From assembly GCF_016429065.1 (NCBI RefSeq), contig NZ_JAELTX010000020.1:1-52162 (forward strand): DNA of 52,162 bases. The letters are read 5' to 3'. The stretch comes from Pedobacter sp. ASV17. GTDB lineage: Bacteria; Bacteroidota; Bacteroidia; Sphingobacteriales; Sphingobacteriaceae. Each line of letters starts with the position of its first letter. Within the stretch, counting starts at the first letter, position 1. The translations under genes were made by a program, and so were the position numbers. Positions 34,151 to 43,006 of the stretch are shown here, piece by piece. A model generated the notes under the pieces. That model searched no databases, was not told the DNA's origin, and worked only from the letters and a program-made list of their open reading frames with translations.

Positions 34151-34678
34151 TTATGGATTTAGGTAAATATCCAGTAACCCCTCTGGTAAATCTAAGGTAA
34201 GAATATTTTCCTCATCATCTATTTCCACAATAAAGTCTTCATTTAAAGGAAATAGAATTTCTTTATTCTGATAGTTTACCGTAGCTACAAATTGTTGAGG
34301 GTATTCATTTACTTCTATGATTTCTCCAAGTTCGCCCAATGTTTCATCTACAGCAATAAAACCTTTTAAATCGGTGTAGTAAAATTCATCGTCCTCACGT
34401 TCTGGTTTTTTACTCAAAGGCAAATACGCTTTTTTCTTTACCAAAGGCTGGGCCTTATCCACATGGTCAACATCGTCAAAATAAAAAAGTCCAGTGCTGT
34501 TCTCGTATAGTTTGTGGCTGGCAACAAAAAAAGGCACCATTTTTCCATTTAGCTCCAAGAATATAACGTCAAGATCTAAATCTTGGTAATCCTCAAACTC
34601 AAAATAAAGCTGAAGCTCACCTTTTAGGCCTTTGGTTTTGGTAATGTATCCAATGTAAAATGATTCTTCTTTTGTCAT
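34151..34678 (-). CDS. rimM: ribosome maturation factor RimM
   Basis: Assembly factor for the 30S head domain that binds S19 and helps 16S rRNA processing. The 175-residue length is normal. The N-terminal RimM domain begins YIGYITKTKGLKGELQLYFE, the usual GxxGxxGEL-like start, and the C-terminal PRC-barrel domain has DDEFYYTDLKGFIAVDETLGELGEIIEV, with the conserved L.G....G..G pattern. It lies downstream of rpsP but is separated from it by a terminator, and trmD is not the next gene. Confidence 0.95.
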   Translation of the reverse strand: MTKEESFYIGYITKTKGLKGELQLYFEFEDYQDLDLDVIFLELNGKMVPFFVASHKLYENSTGLFYFDDVDHVDKAQPLVKKKAYLPLSKKPEREDDEFYYTDLKGFIAVDETLGELGEIIEVNEYPQQFVATVNYQNKEILFPLNEDFIVEIDDEENILTLDLPEGLLDIYLNP

Positions 34679-34761
34679 GTGTCTTGTACTTTGTTACTCT
34701 GGACGCTGTCTGTCGGAAACAGATTCCTTGTGTCTTGGAATGATAGCTAATTGGGTGGATA

Positions 34762-34797
34762 TAAAAATAGCGTTCCGATTTTGGCGGAACGCTATTT
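34762..34797 (-). terminator. intrinsic terminator between rpsP and rimM
   Basis: AAATAGCGTTCCG at 34765-34777 and CGGAACGCTATTT at 34785-34797 form a perfect 13-base-pair stem with a 7-base loop. On the minus strand it starts 17 bases after the rpsP stop and is followed by TTTAT, so rpsP has its own transcript end. Confidence 0.8.
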
Positions 34798-34813
34798 CTT
34801 GAAGTAAAGTTAA

Positions 34814-35383
34814 TTATTCAGCTTTATCTTCTGCTTGAGTTTCTTCAGCAGGAGCTTCTGTTGCTGCTTCAGCTTCTACAGCTGGAGCTTCTTCAGTAAC
34901 CTCTTCTACAACTTCTTCCGCTACAGGAGCGTTTTTAGCTGCAATGGCTGCCGCTCTTTCTTCGTTTTTCTTAGCTTCTGCTGCTAAGGCTGCTTTACGA
35001 GCTTCAGCTTTACCACTAGCTAAACCTTCAGTTTTGCCAGCAATTTTGCCTGCTTTCGAATCTAACCAAGTAGCAAATTTAGCATCTGCTTGTTCTTGAG
35101 TTAAAGCACCTTTTTTAATACCGCCTTCTAAGTGTTTTTTGTAAAGAACACCTTTGTAAGAAAGGATAGCACGAGCTGTATCAGTAGGTTCAGCACCGTT
35201 AAGTACCCATTTTACAGCTTTGTCGAAGTTAAGTTCGATGGTTGCAGGATTGGTGTTTGGGTTATAAGAACCTAAACGCTCAATGAATTTTCCATCTCTT
35301 GGAGCACGCGAATCCGCTACTACCACGTGGTAAAAAGGTTTTCCTTTTTTACCGAATCTTTGCAATCTGATTTTAGTTGCCAT
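34814..35383 (-). CDS. rpsP: 30S ribosomal protein S16 with long C-terminal tail
   Basis: Structural protein of the small subunit. Residues 1-80 are the S16 domain: [26 protein letters not shown] (shown in parts: [17 protein letters not shown]), [12 protein letters not shown], and [22 protein letters not shown]. Bacterial S16 is usually about 80-90 residues; here 189, owing to a ~100-residue extension with an Ala/Lys-rich helix and an acidic end rich in EEV and EAPAE. Such tails are known in Bacteroidota S16. A -33/-7 promoter lies upstream. Confidence 0.97.
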   Translation of the reverse strand: MATKIRLQRFGKKGKPFYHVVVADSRAPRDGKFIERLGSYNPNTNPATIELNFDKAVKWVLNGAEPTDTARAILSYKGVLYKKHLEGGIKKGALTQEQADAKFATWLDSKAGKIAGKTEGLASGKAEARKAALAAEAKKNEERAAAIAAKNAPVAEEVVEEVTEEAPAVEAEAATEAPAEETQAEDKAE

Positions 35384-35440
35384 TCTTTTTAATGATTTAT
35401 GTATTCAACATAGTTCCCGGAACTTCATGTTGCGGGGCTG

Positions 35441-35472
35441 CAAAGGTAAATAAAATGTTAATAACTAGCAAA
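35441..35472 (-). promoter_or_regulatory. promoter of rpsP (-33 TTTG, -7 TACCTTTG)
   Basis: On the minus strand TTTG (35472-35469) is followed after 20 bases by TACCTTTG (35448-35441), the exact -33/-7 pair of the Bacteroidota housekeeping sigma factor. The predicted leader to the ATG at 35383 is about 55 bases. Confidence 0.6.
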
Positions 35473-35532
35473 CTATGCTAAAATTAGATTTTGTTTGTCA
35501 ATATCAGGCTTGCTTTACGGATATTTGAATAT

Positions 35533-36051
35533 ATGAGAATAGCAATAGATATGGACGAAGTCCTAGCAGATCCGATACACAAGTTTATTCAGCTTTATAA
35601 TAGAGACCATCAGGTTCCCTTGGATTTGGTGATAAAGCCCGGGACGGAAATCTTCCAGAACGTTCCTGAAGAAGTTAATGATAGATGGTTCGATTACATT
35701 AATGAGAAGGGCTTCTTTCGTGATTTGCCTGTTATTGAGGGAGCGGTAGAAGCAGTTAAAAAGCTGCAACAGCAATATGATGTTTATATCGTATCTGCTG
35801 CCATGGAATTTAGAAATTCATTGGAAGATAAGCTGGACTGGCTTGCAGAGCATTTCCCTTTCATAGATTGGAAGCATATTATTTTCTGTGGTGAGAAAAT
35901 TGTCAACGTAGACATTATGATTGACGATAGGATTAAGAACTTTTCTGGTTTTAATGGGCGACCATTGCTTTTTACATCTCCGCATAATCTTCTGATTACA
36001 GAATACGAGCGTGTTGATGATTGGCAACAGATTTTAAACAAATTAATGTAG
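35533..36051 (+). CDS. 5'(3')-deoxyribonucleotidase-like HAD phosphatase
   Basis: A 172-residue HAD-superfamily protein of the NT5C deoxynucleotidase group, which dephosphorylates deoxynucleoside monophosphates. The start at MRIAIDMDEVLAD (35533) is chosen because the catalytic motif DxDxV lies at D6-D8, right at the N terminus; the longer reading adds 14 residues not expected. Motif II is in VYIVSAAMEF, and the C-terminal part has IMIDDRIKNF with the magnesium-binding DD. Family length is about 170-200. It lies between rpsP (divergent) and the polysaccharide locus and appears to be a single gene. Confidence 0.85.
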   Translation: MRIAIDMDEVLADPIHKFIQLYNRDHQVPLDLVIKPGTEIFQNVPEEVNDRWFDYINEKGFFRDLPVIEGAVEAVKKLQQQYDVYIVSAAMEFRNSLEDKLDWLAEHFPFIDWKHIIFCGEKIVNVDIMIDDRIKNFSGFNGRPLLFTSPHNLLITEYERVDDWQQILNKLM

Positions 36052-36193
36052 CTGAAGGGTAACAAAAAGCTCTAGTCATTTATTTGGTATTGTGTAAGGC
36101 CTAGGTAAAATTTGGATGACAGAAGTTCAATAAAAATACTATTTTTGAGCCGTTGCTCATCTACAACTTTTTTATTACAAATAACAGTTTGTA

Positions 36194-36201
36194 TATGTTT
36201 G
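36194..36201 (+). promoter_or_regulatory. -7 box TATGTTTG before the polysaccharide locus
   Basis: TATGTTTG is an exact TAnnTTTG, 28 bases before the gmd ATG at 36230. A short hairpin (TGAGC CGTT GCTCA at 36146-36159) lies upstream. No -33 match was seen. It probably starts transcription of gmd and following genes. Confidence 0.45.
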
Positions 36202-36229
36202 CACACCATAAATTTACTAAAATATAGAA

Positions 36230-37366
36230 ATGAAAGTTGCGCTTATTACGGGGGTGACCGGCCAGGATGGTGCCTATTTAGCAGAGTTTTTATTAAAAAA
36301 AGGCTATTTAGTGCATGGTATTAAGAGAAGATCTTCTTTGTTTAATACGGATAGGGTTGACCATCTTTATCAAGATCAACATGAAAGTAATGTAAGGTTT
36401 AAACTTCATTACGGAGACTTAACGGATTCGACAAATCTTATTAGAATTATTCAAGAGACACAGCCCGACGAAATTTACAATTTGGCAGCGATGAGCCATG
36501 TACAGGTAAGTTTCGAAATGCCTGAATATACGGCTAATGCTGATGGAATTGGAACCTTAAGGCTATTGGAAGCTATTCGGATACTTGGATTAACCCAAAA
36601 GACTAAAATATATCAGGCCTCTACTTCGGAATTGTACGGTTTAGTACAGGCCGTTCCACAGAGTGAAAGTACTCCGTTCTATCCACGTTCGCCTTATGCA
36701 GTGGCCAAAATTTATGGTTACTGGATTACGGTGAATTATCGCGAAGCTTATGGTATGTTTGCCTGCAATGGTATTCTTTTTAACCATGAAAGCCCTTTAA
36801 GAGGAGAGACCTTTGTGACGCGTAAAATTACTAGAGCAGCCTCTAAAATTGCTTTAGGTTTACAAGGTTGTTTATACTTGGGTAATTTATCTGCACAACG
36901 TGACTGGGGCCATGCAAAAGATTATATCGAAGCAATGTGGTTGATTTTGCAACAAGAAAAAGCAGAAGATTACGTTATTGCAACTGGTGTTACTACTACT
37001 GTTCGTGATTTTGTACGCATGGCGTTTGAGGAGCTTGGAATTACGATCGAGTTTTCAGGAAAAGATGAGCAGGAGAAGGGCGTTATTATCGATATCGATA
37101 CAGAAAAGGCAACACAGCTTGGTTTAAATTTAGAGACCTTAAAACTAGGTAATACGGTAGTAAAAGTTGACCCTAAATATTTCAGACCAACCGAAGTAGA
37201 TTTGTTGTTAGGTGATCCTACTAAAGCAAAAACTAAACTAGGATGGCAACCCAAATATGATTTACAGGCTTTGGTTGAGGATATGATGCAATCTGATTTA
37301 AACTTAATGAAGAAAGACGAGTATCTGAAACAAGGCGATTACAAGACGCTTAATTATTTTGAATAA
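36230..37366 (+). CDS. gmd: GDP-mannose 4,6-dehydratase
   Basis: Makes GDP-4-keto-6-deoxymannose from GDP-mannose, the first step to GDP-fucose, GDP-rhamnose and related sugars. The 378-residue extended SDR has [15 protein letters not shown] at 8-22 (NADP-binding), [21 protein letters not shown], the active site with STSELYG and [14 protein letters not shown] (YxxxK), and [16 protein letters not shown]; all are strongly conserved in Gmd. The gene has no fucose synthase (fcl) next to it in this window; the sugar made is unknown. It is the first gene of the plus-strand surface polysaccharide region, 36 bases before the export protein gene. Confidence 0.95.
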   Translation: MKVALITGVTGQDGAYLAEFLLKKGYLVHGIKRRSSLFNTDRVDHLYQDQHESNVRFKLHYGDLTDSTNLIRIIQETQPDEIYNLAAMSHVQVSFEMPEYTANADGIGTLRLLEAIRILGLTQKTKIYQASTSELYGLVQAVPQSESTPFYPRSPYAVAKIYGYWITVNYREAYGMFACNGILFNHESPLRGETFVTRKITRAASKIALGLQGCLYLGNLSAQRDWGHAKDYIEAMWLILQQEKAEDYVIATGVTTTVRDFVRMAFEELGITIEFSGKDEQEKGVIIDIDTEKATQLGLNLETLKLGNTVVKVDPKYFRPTEVDLLLGDPTKAKTKLGWQPKYDLQALVEDMMQSDLNLMKKDEYLKQGDYKTLNYFE

Positions 37367-37402
37367 TTTGCTTCTTCCAACAAAAACAAGAATATCATTT
37401 TC

Positions 37403-39862
37403 ATGAAAAGAATCTTTCTATCATTTCTCCTAATTTCTATTGCAATTTTAAGTTTTGCACAAATAGGCTCCAATATTAAAGTTGATGAGCTTTCCGATGC
37501 CCAAATTTTGCAAATTGTGAAACAAGCAGAAGCCATGGGTTATACCACAGAGGCGCAATTGGAGCAAGCTGCGAGTGCGAAGGGAATTAAAAAAGAGGAT
37601 ATGGTCAAGTTTAAGGCCAGGGTAGAAAAATTAAAAAAACAAGGGGCAGGAGCGCAGACTACAGACAAATCCATTACTGGTACGGGAAGAGAATATAGTG
37701 AGACTACTGATGGTGGTGCTATTGACAACCTTAAGAAAGAAAATGATGGAGAAATTCAATCTAAGATATTTGGATCGGATTTGTTTAGAAATGGGAGTAT
37801 TACCTTTGAACCCAATTTGAGAATAGCAACACCTAAAAGCTATATTGTTGGTCCTGATGATAGATTAATCATCGATCTTACAGGAGATAATGAACATAGT
37901 TACAATCTTCAGGTGAGCCCCGAAGGAGTTATTAATTTAGAATATGTTGGTAGAATTGCTGTTGGTGGACTAAGCATTGATCAGGCCGCTTCAAAAATCA
38001 AATCGACAATGGCTAAAACTTATCCGGCTTTACGGACTGGTAGAACCTCTGTTGCGGTAAATTTGGGTAATATTAGAAGTATTCAGGTTACTATAACGGG
38101 ACAAGTGGTTAAAGCAGGAACTTATACTTTACCATCTTTAGCAAATGTTTATCGTGCTTTATATGTTTCTGGAGGCCCTTCTCAAAACGGATCTTTTAGA
38201 AACATTCAAGTCATTCGAAATAATAAAATCGTTGCTAATGTTGATGTTTATGATTTCCTTTTAAGAGGTATTCAGCAAAGTAACATTCGCTTGCAAGATC
38301 AAGATGTTATTAATATTCCTGCGTACGATAAACGGGTAGAAATTTCGGGGGAAGTAAAAGATGCCGCTATCTTCGAAGTAAAAAACAACGAAACCTTGCA
38401 GGATGTGATTAATTTTGCAAAAGGATTTACTTCAGAAGCCTACACTGCAAAAATAAAATCATTCCAAAATACCAATAGAGAAAGAAAGATCAGTGATATT
38501 TCGGAAGCACAATACGACACTTACCAACCTAAAAATGGTGATAAGTTTGTGGTGGAAGCCATATTAGATCGTTTTGAAAATAGAGTGGAAATTATAGGCG
38601 CTGTATTTAGGCCTGGGGTTTATGCTTTAGATAAGGGATTGACCCTTGCGGGCTTAATTAATAAGGCAGATGGCATTACGGAAGATGCGTTCCTTAATCG
38701 CGGTTACATTAATCGACTAAATCCAGATAAAACTCAATATTTTATTTCATTTGACGTTGCTAAGATCCTCTCTGGAGAAGAAAAGGACATTCCTTTAACT
38801 CGAGAAGACAAAGTGACCATCAGTTCGATTTTTGATTTAAGAGAAGAATATACCGTAACAGTACAAGGTGCAGTAAGGGCCCCTGGAATTTTCGAATATT
38901 CTGAAAACTTGAAATTGGAAGATCTTATTCAAATGGCGGGAGGCTTAAGAGAAGGTGCTACACCAAATAGAATTGAAGTGTCGAGGAGAATAAAGAACAC
39001 AGATCCAACTTCAACTTCTTCAAAAACAGCTGATTTATTTGTGGTAAATATTGATGAGAATTTGCGTGTTTTGGGTGATAAGTTTGTGATTAAACCTTTT
39101 GACATTATTTCGGTGAGAAATTCTGAAGGTTATTCAGTCCAAAAGCAAGTGAAGGTTGAGGGAGAAGTGCTTTATCCTGGGATGTATACGATCACAAGTA
39201 AAGATTATCGTATATCGGATTTGATTAAAAGAGCTGGAGGTTTAACTTCCTTTGCTTATGCTGAAGGTGCTTCTTTAAAAAGACCTGGTGCGGAAAAGAT
39301 AAATCCAGCAGATAAAAATGCGATCAACAATAGAGAAGAAGAAAAAAGAAAGTTTGCAAACTTGGAAAGACTTCAAGAAAAAGATGTGAAAAACGCTGAT
39401 ACTACCAAAAGAGTAAAAGAAGAGTTGATTCAATCTGATTTGGTAGGGATCAACTTGGAAAGGATTTTGAAAAAACCGTTATCGAGACAAGACCTCATTT
39501 TGGAAGAAGGGGACATTATACGTGTACCAAAACAACTTCAAACCGTTAAGGTTACTGGAGAGGTTTTAAATCCTAACAGCATTGTATATATACCAGGAAA
39601 GAGTTTTAAACAATATATCAATGGGGCTGGAGGATTTACAAATTCAGCTTTAAAAAATAGAGCATATATCAAATACGCTAATGGCTCTGCTGAAGCGGCA
39701 AAGAAATTCTTATTCTTTAATAATTATCCTAAAGTTAAGCCAGGAGCAGAGATTTTTGTGCCAGTAAAAGCTGAGCGAGAAAAAATAAGTGCACAAGCTT
39801 GGGTTGGAATAGGGACTGGGGTTGCCTCTTTAGCTGCGATCATCGTAAGTTTATTTAGATAA
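37403..39862 (+). CDS. SLBB-repeat polysaccharide export protein (Wza-like)
   Basis: Outer-membrane export channel of the Wza class in a Wzx/Wzy-type pathway. The 819-residue protein has a signal peptide (MKRIFLSFLLISIAILSFAQ), a Poly_export domain at about 145-240 (YIVGPDDRLIIDLTG, VSPEGVINLEYVGRI), and several SLBB repeats after that (VTITGQVVKAGTYTLPSL, VEISGEVKDAAIFEV, VEIIGAVFRPGVYAL, VTVQGAVRAPGIFEY, VKVEGEVLYPGMYTI, VKVTGEVLNPNSIVYI), each with a GxVxxPGxY pattern. The C-terminal helix AWVGIGTGVASLAAIIVSLF probably spans the outer membrane, as in Wza. It is much longer than E. coli Wza (about 380), as usual in Bacteroidota. Confidence 0.92.
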   Translation: MKRIFLSFLLISIAILSFAQIGSNIKVDELSDAQILQIVKQAEAMGYTTEAQLEQAASAKGIKKEDMVKFKARVEKLKKQGAGAQTTDKSITGTGREYSETTDGGAIDNLKKENDGEIQSKIFGSDLFRNGSITFEPNLRIATPKSYIVGPDDRLIIDLTGDNEHSYNLQVSPEGVINLEYVGRIAVGGLSIDQAASKIKSTMAKTYPALRTGRTSVAVNLGNIRSIQVTITGQVVKAGTYTLPSLANVYRALYVSGGPSQNGSFRNIQVIRNNKIVANVDVYDFLLRGIQQSNIRLQDQDVINIPAYDKRVEISGEVKDAAIFEVKNNETLQDVINFAKGFTSEAYTAKIKSFQNTNRERKISDISEAQYDTYQPKNGDKFVVEAILDRFENRVEIIGAVFRPGVYALDKGLTLAGLINKADGITEDAFLNRGYINRLNPDKTQYFISFDVAKILSGEEKDIPLTREDKVTISSIFDLREEYTVTVQGAVRAPGIFEYSENLKLEDLIQMAGGLREGATPNRIEVSRRIKNTDPTSTSSKTADLFVVNIDENLRVLGDKFVIKPFDIISVRNSEGYSVQKQVKVEGEVLYPGMYTITSKDYRISDLIKRAGGLTSFAYAEGASLKRPGAEKINPADKNAINNREEEKRKFANLERLQEKDVKNADTTKRVKEELIQSDLVGINLERILKKPLSRQDLILEEGDIIRVPKQLQTVKVTGEVLNPNSIVYIPGKSFKQYINGAGGFTNSALKNRAYIKYANGSAEAAKKFLFFNNYPKVKPGAEIFVPVKAEREKISAQAWVGIGTGVASLAAIIVSLFR

Positions 39863-40077
39863 ATAAATACATCTTTAGGAATTAGCTTAATTTTTCAGGT
39901 AGTTTACATGTTGCGAGAGAGCAAACGCTTATGTAAGAAAAACACCTGTTTTTTTAAATGGATAACATAAAGGTTAAAAAATATCAAACAGAGATAAACC
40001 ATATTATGACAAAATTTGCTCAAGACTGAGCATACGTAGTTAAATACTAAGCTCTATAAAACTATTAATAGCCAAAA

Positions 40078-41187
40078 ATGATTACAAATAATCAAACTGA
40101 TAATATTGATTTTCAATCTGAGAGTACAAATAAAATGTCTGTACTAGAGCTTGTCCTTATATTAAAGGAAACATTTAGTTATTTATTGTCTAAGTGGTTA
40201 ATTATTGTATTCTTTTGCTTGCTGGGAGGTTCATTAGGATTTCTCTATGCATATTTAAAAAAGCCAATTTATACTGCATCTACAACCTTTGTTCTGGAAG
40301 AAGGAGATAAAGGTGGAGGCTTATCGAGCTTAGGTGGTATTGCCGCTGTAACGGGGATTGATCTTGGTGGAGGTGGAGGAGGGTTATTTCAAGGTGATAA
40401 CTTGCTAGAGCTTTATAAGTCTCGAACAATGATCGAGAAAACATTGCTTAGTCCTATGCAGGAGGACTCTTCTAAGTTGTTGGTGGATAGGTATTTGTCT
40501 TTTAATCCGATTGAGATATCCATAAAAGGTTCTTCTTCAAACTTGAAGGATTTTAGACAGCTAGATAGCTTGAAAAACAAAAGATTGAGAGATAGTTTGT
40601 TAGGCGAAATCGTTTCCAACATCAAGAAAAGCTATTTAGTAGTAGGAAAACTAGATAAAAAGTTAAGCGTAATCAAGGTAGACGTTAATTCTACAGATGA
40701 GCTTTTTGCAAAAGATTTTAATGATCAGATTGTCCAAAATGTAAATGAATTTTATAAGCAGACCAAGACAAAAAAGTCAATGGCTAATGTAAAAATCCTA
40801 CAGGACAAGACGGACTCTGTAAGAGGTATGATGAACTCAGCAATATATTCCTCGGTGAAAGTTGCAGACGCTACGCCTAATATTAACCCCACTAGACAAG
40901 TGGAAAGAATTGCGCCAATGCAACGTTCGCAATTTAGCGCCGAAACTAACAAGGCGGTGCTTGGTACCATGTTGCAGAATTTGGAAATGAGCAAGCTGAG
41001 TGTCTTAAAAGAAACACCATTGATACAAACAGTTGATAAGCCTATTTATCCACTATATAAAGAGCGTTTTAGTAAGTCAAAAGGTATTGCTATTGGAGTA
41101 ATTATTTCTGGTCTCCTATCAGTGATGTTTTTAATCACAAGAAGGTTCTTTATTAACCTCATGAAAGAAGGAGCTGCTAAATCCTAA
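40078..41187 (+). CDS. Wzz-type polysaccharide co-polymerase
   Basis: A 369-residue inner-membrane protein that controls chain length. Helices at about 40-62 (SKWLIIVFFCLLGGSLGFLYAYL) and 337-357 (GIAIGVIISGLLSVMFLI) enclose a periplasmic domain that starts with YTASTTFVLEEGDKGGGLSSL and contains a Gly-rich loop; this order is that of Wzz/PCP proteins. The Pro-rich segment before TM2 (VDKPIYPLYKERFS) is also typical. There is no cytoplasmic tyrosine kinase domain and no separate kinase gene next to it. It lies 215 bases after the export gene with no recognised promoter. Confidence 0.88.
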   Translation: MITNNQTDNIDFQSESTNKMSVLELVLILKETFSYLLSKWLIIVFFCLLGGSLGFLYAYLKKPIYTASTTFVLEEGDKGGGLSSLGGIAAVTGIDLGGGGGGLFQGDNLLELYKSRTMIEKTLLSPMQEDSSKLLVDRYLSFNPIEISIKGSSSNLKDFRQLDSLKNKRLRDSLLGEIVSNIKKSYLVVGKLDKKLSVIKVDVNSTDELFAKDFNDQIVQNVNEFYKQTKTKKSMANVKILQDKTDSVRGMMNSAIYSSVKVADATPNINPTRQVERIAPMQRSQFSAETNKAVLGTMLQNLEMSKLSVLKETPLIQTVDKPIYPLYKERFSKSKGIAIGVIISGLLSVMFLITRRFFINLMKEGAAKS

Positions 41188-41290
41188 CGGAGGAGCTGAT
41201 TTTGTAAAGTGCTTTGTTTTTTATGATACTGGGTAGGTGTCTGGATATTAACAAATAATTTTTTACTTAAAAAATAATCAATAGAATTTT

Positions 41291-42424
41291 ATGAAGGATT
41301 CGATTCAAATGTCAGATCTAAGAAATCAATATCTTGAACTAAAAACTGAAATAGATTCGGCAGTTCTTGATTGCTTGGAAAGCGGAGCATATATTAATGG
41401 GCCAAGTGTAAAGGAATTTCAGGTTTCTCTAGAAAAATATTTGAACGTAAAACATGTTATTCCATGTGCAAACGGAACTGACTCACTTCAGATTGCTATG
41501 ATGGCGCTGGACTTGAAGCCTGGAGATGAAGTCATTTGCCCAGCCTTTACCTATGCCGCTACCGCAGAGGTAATCGCCTTGCTAGGATTGGTTCCAGTAA
41601 TGGTTGATGTTGACCTAACTACCTTTAATATTACTGCCGAAATCATAGAACCGGCAATTACATCAAAAACAAAAGCAATAGTTCCGGTACACTTATATGG
41701 GCAATCCAGTGATATGGAACCAATTTTAAAGTTGGCAGAAAAACATGGCCTATACGTTATAGAAGATAATGCACAGGCCATAGGAGCTGATTATACTTTT
41801 ACTGATGGTAGCGTAGCAAAAACAGGCACAATAGGCCATATTGGAAGTACCTCTTTTTTCCCTTCAAAAAATTTGGGTTGTTATGGCGACGGTGGTGCAT
41901 TAATGACAAACGATGATACATTGGCAGCTAAAATGAGGATGATCGCAAATCATGGGCAAGAAAAGAAATACTTTCATAAAGTGATTGGTTGTAATTCAAG
42001 ATTGGATACAATCCAGGCCGCTATTTTAAATGTTAAGCTTAAAAGGCTGGATAAATTTGGTATGGCAAGAAATAAGATGGCCGATTATTATGACCAGAAA
42101 TTAAATAATATTAATGGATTGATAATTCCGGTTAGAGAAAAGAAAAGCAACCACGTATTCCATCAGTATACCCTCAGAGTGCTAGATAACAAAAGAGATG
42201 AACTGAAAAAATATTTGGCTGATCATGGAATCCCTACGATGATCTATTATCCTTTGCCTCTTTACAGGCAAGAGGCCTACCAGAAATATGTAGATGAAAA
42301 CTTTGAAGTGCCCTCTGCAGAAATTTTGTGTAAAGAAGTATTATCATTACCAATACATACCGAACAAAATATAGATCATCAGCAGTATATTGTAGAAACC
42401 ATTCATAAATTTTATTCAAACTAG
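41291..42424 (+). CDS. DegT/DnrJ/EryC1-family aminotransferase (WbpE-like)
   Basis: PLP-dependent sugar aminotransferase of 377 residues. The Schiff-base lysine is K193 in FFPSKNLGCYGDGG; other family motifs are NGTDSLQIAM, AFTYAATAEVIALLG and VEDNAQAIGA-like IEDNAQAIGA. Together with the next three genes it makes the WbpA/B/E/D set: it should aminate the 3-keto intermediate of UDP-GlcNAc-uronic acid. The alternative is another 3- or 4-keto sugar. It starts the four-gene run (3, 0 and 44 base gaps between the genes) and is preceded by a ~100-base gap. Confidence 0.9.
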   Translation: MKDSIQMSDLRNQYLELKTEIDSAVLDCLESGAYINGPSVKEFQVSLEKYLNVKHVIPCANGTDSLQIAMMALDLKPGDEVICPAFTYAATAEVIALLGLVPVMVDVDLTTFNITAEIIEPAITSKTKAIVPVHLYGQSSDMEPILKLAEKHGLYVIEDNAQAIGADYTFTDGSVAKTGTIGHIGSTSFFPSKNLGCYGDGGALMTNDDTLAAKMRMIANHGQEKKYFHKVIGCNSRLDTIQAAILNVKLKRLDKFGMARNKMADYYDQKLNNINGLIIPVREKKSNHVFHQYTLRVLDNKRDELKKYLADHGIPTMIYYPLPLYRQEAYQKYVDENFEVPSAEILCKEVLSLPIHTEQNIDHQQYIVETIHKFYSN

Positions 42425-42427
42425 TCA

Positions 42428-43006
42428 ATGGAAAAAACGTATTTCGTCCATCCCTCAGCTTATGTAGATGAAAATTGTACAATAGGAGAGGGAACAAAAA
42501 TTTGGCATTTTTCGCACATCATGTCAGACTCTAAAATAGGTGACGGATGTAATATTGGTCAAAACGTAGTGATTTCTCCAGGAGTAACACTTGGTAATAA
42601 CGTAAAGGTCCAAAATAACGTATCGATATATACTGGTGTGGTTTGCGAAGACGATGTATTTCTAGGCCCATCAATGGTGTTTACCAATGTAATTAACCCT
42701 AGAAGTGCAATTAATAGAAGAGACCAATATACCAAAACCTTAGTAGGTAAAGGTGCTTCCATAGGCGCAAATGCAACAATAGTTTGCGGACATGATATTG
42801 GAGCCTATGCTTTTATTGGTGCAGGCGCGGTGGTCACCAAAACGATACAAGCCTATTCACTCGTTGTGGGTAATCCGGCAAAGCATATTGGGTGGGTAAG
42901 TGAATATGGGCATAGATTGGCTTTTGATGAAAGTGGTTTGGCTGTGTGTAAGGAAAGTAAACAACAATATAAGTTAGAAGATAATAAGGTTTCAAGAATT
43001 AAATAA
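42428..43006 (+). CDS. left-handed beta-helix N-acetyltransferase (WbpD-like)
   Basis: A 192-residue acyltransferase with hexapeptide repeats, for example CTIGEGTKIWHFSHIMSDS, CNIGQNVVISPGVTLGNNVKVQNNV and GASIGANATIVCGHDIGAYAFIGAGAVV. It probably acetylates the 3-amino group of UDP-GlcNAc(3N)A. The N-terminal HPSAYVDENCTIGEGTKIWHFSH (in parts) and the loop VFTNVINPRSAINRRDQY are close to the WbpD/FdtC type. It lies three bases after the aminotransferase and ends immediately before the next start codon. Confidence 0.88.
   Translation: MEKTYFVHPSAYVDENCTIGEGTKIWHFSHIMSDSKIGDGCNIGQNVVISPGVTLGNNVKVQNNVSIYTGVVCEDDVFLGPSMVFTNVINPRSAINRRDQYTKTLVGKGASIGANATIVCGHDIGAYAFIGAGAVVTKTIQAYSLVVGNPAKHIGWVSEYGHRLAFDESGLAVCKESKQQYKLEDNKVSRIK

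Noticed and set aside
36121..36229. Leader of the polysaccharide locus as a riboswitch or antiterminator target
   Set aside because: Only one 5-base-pair hairpin is visible and no conserved element is recognised; a promoter box is the only call made.
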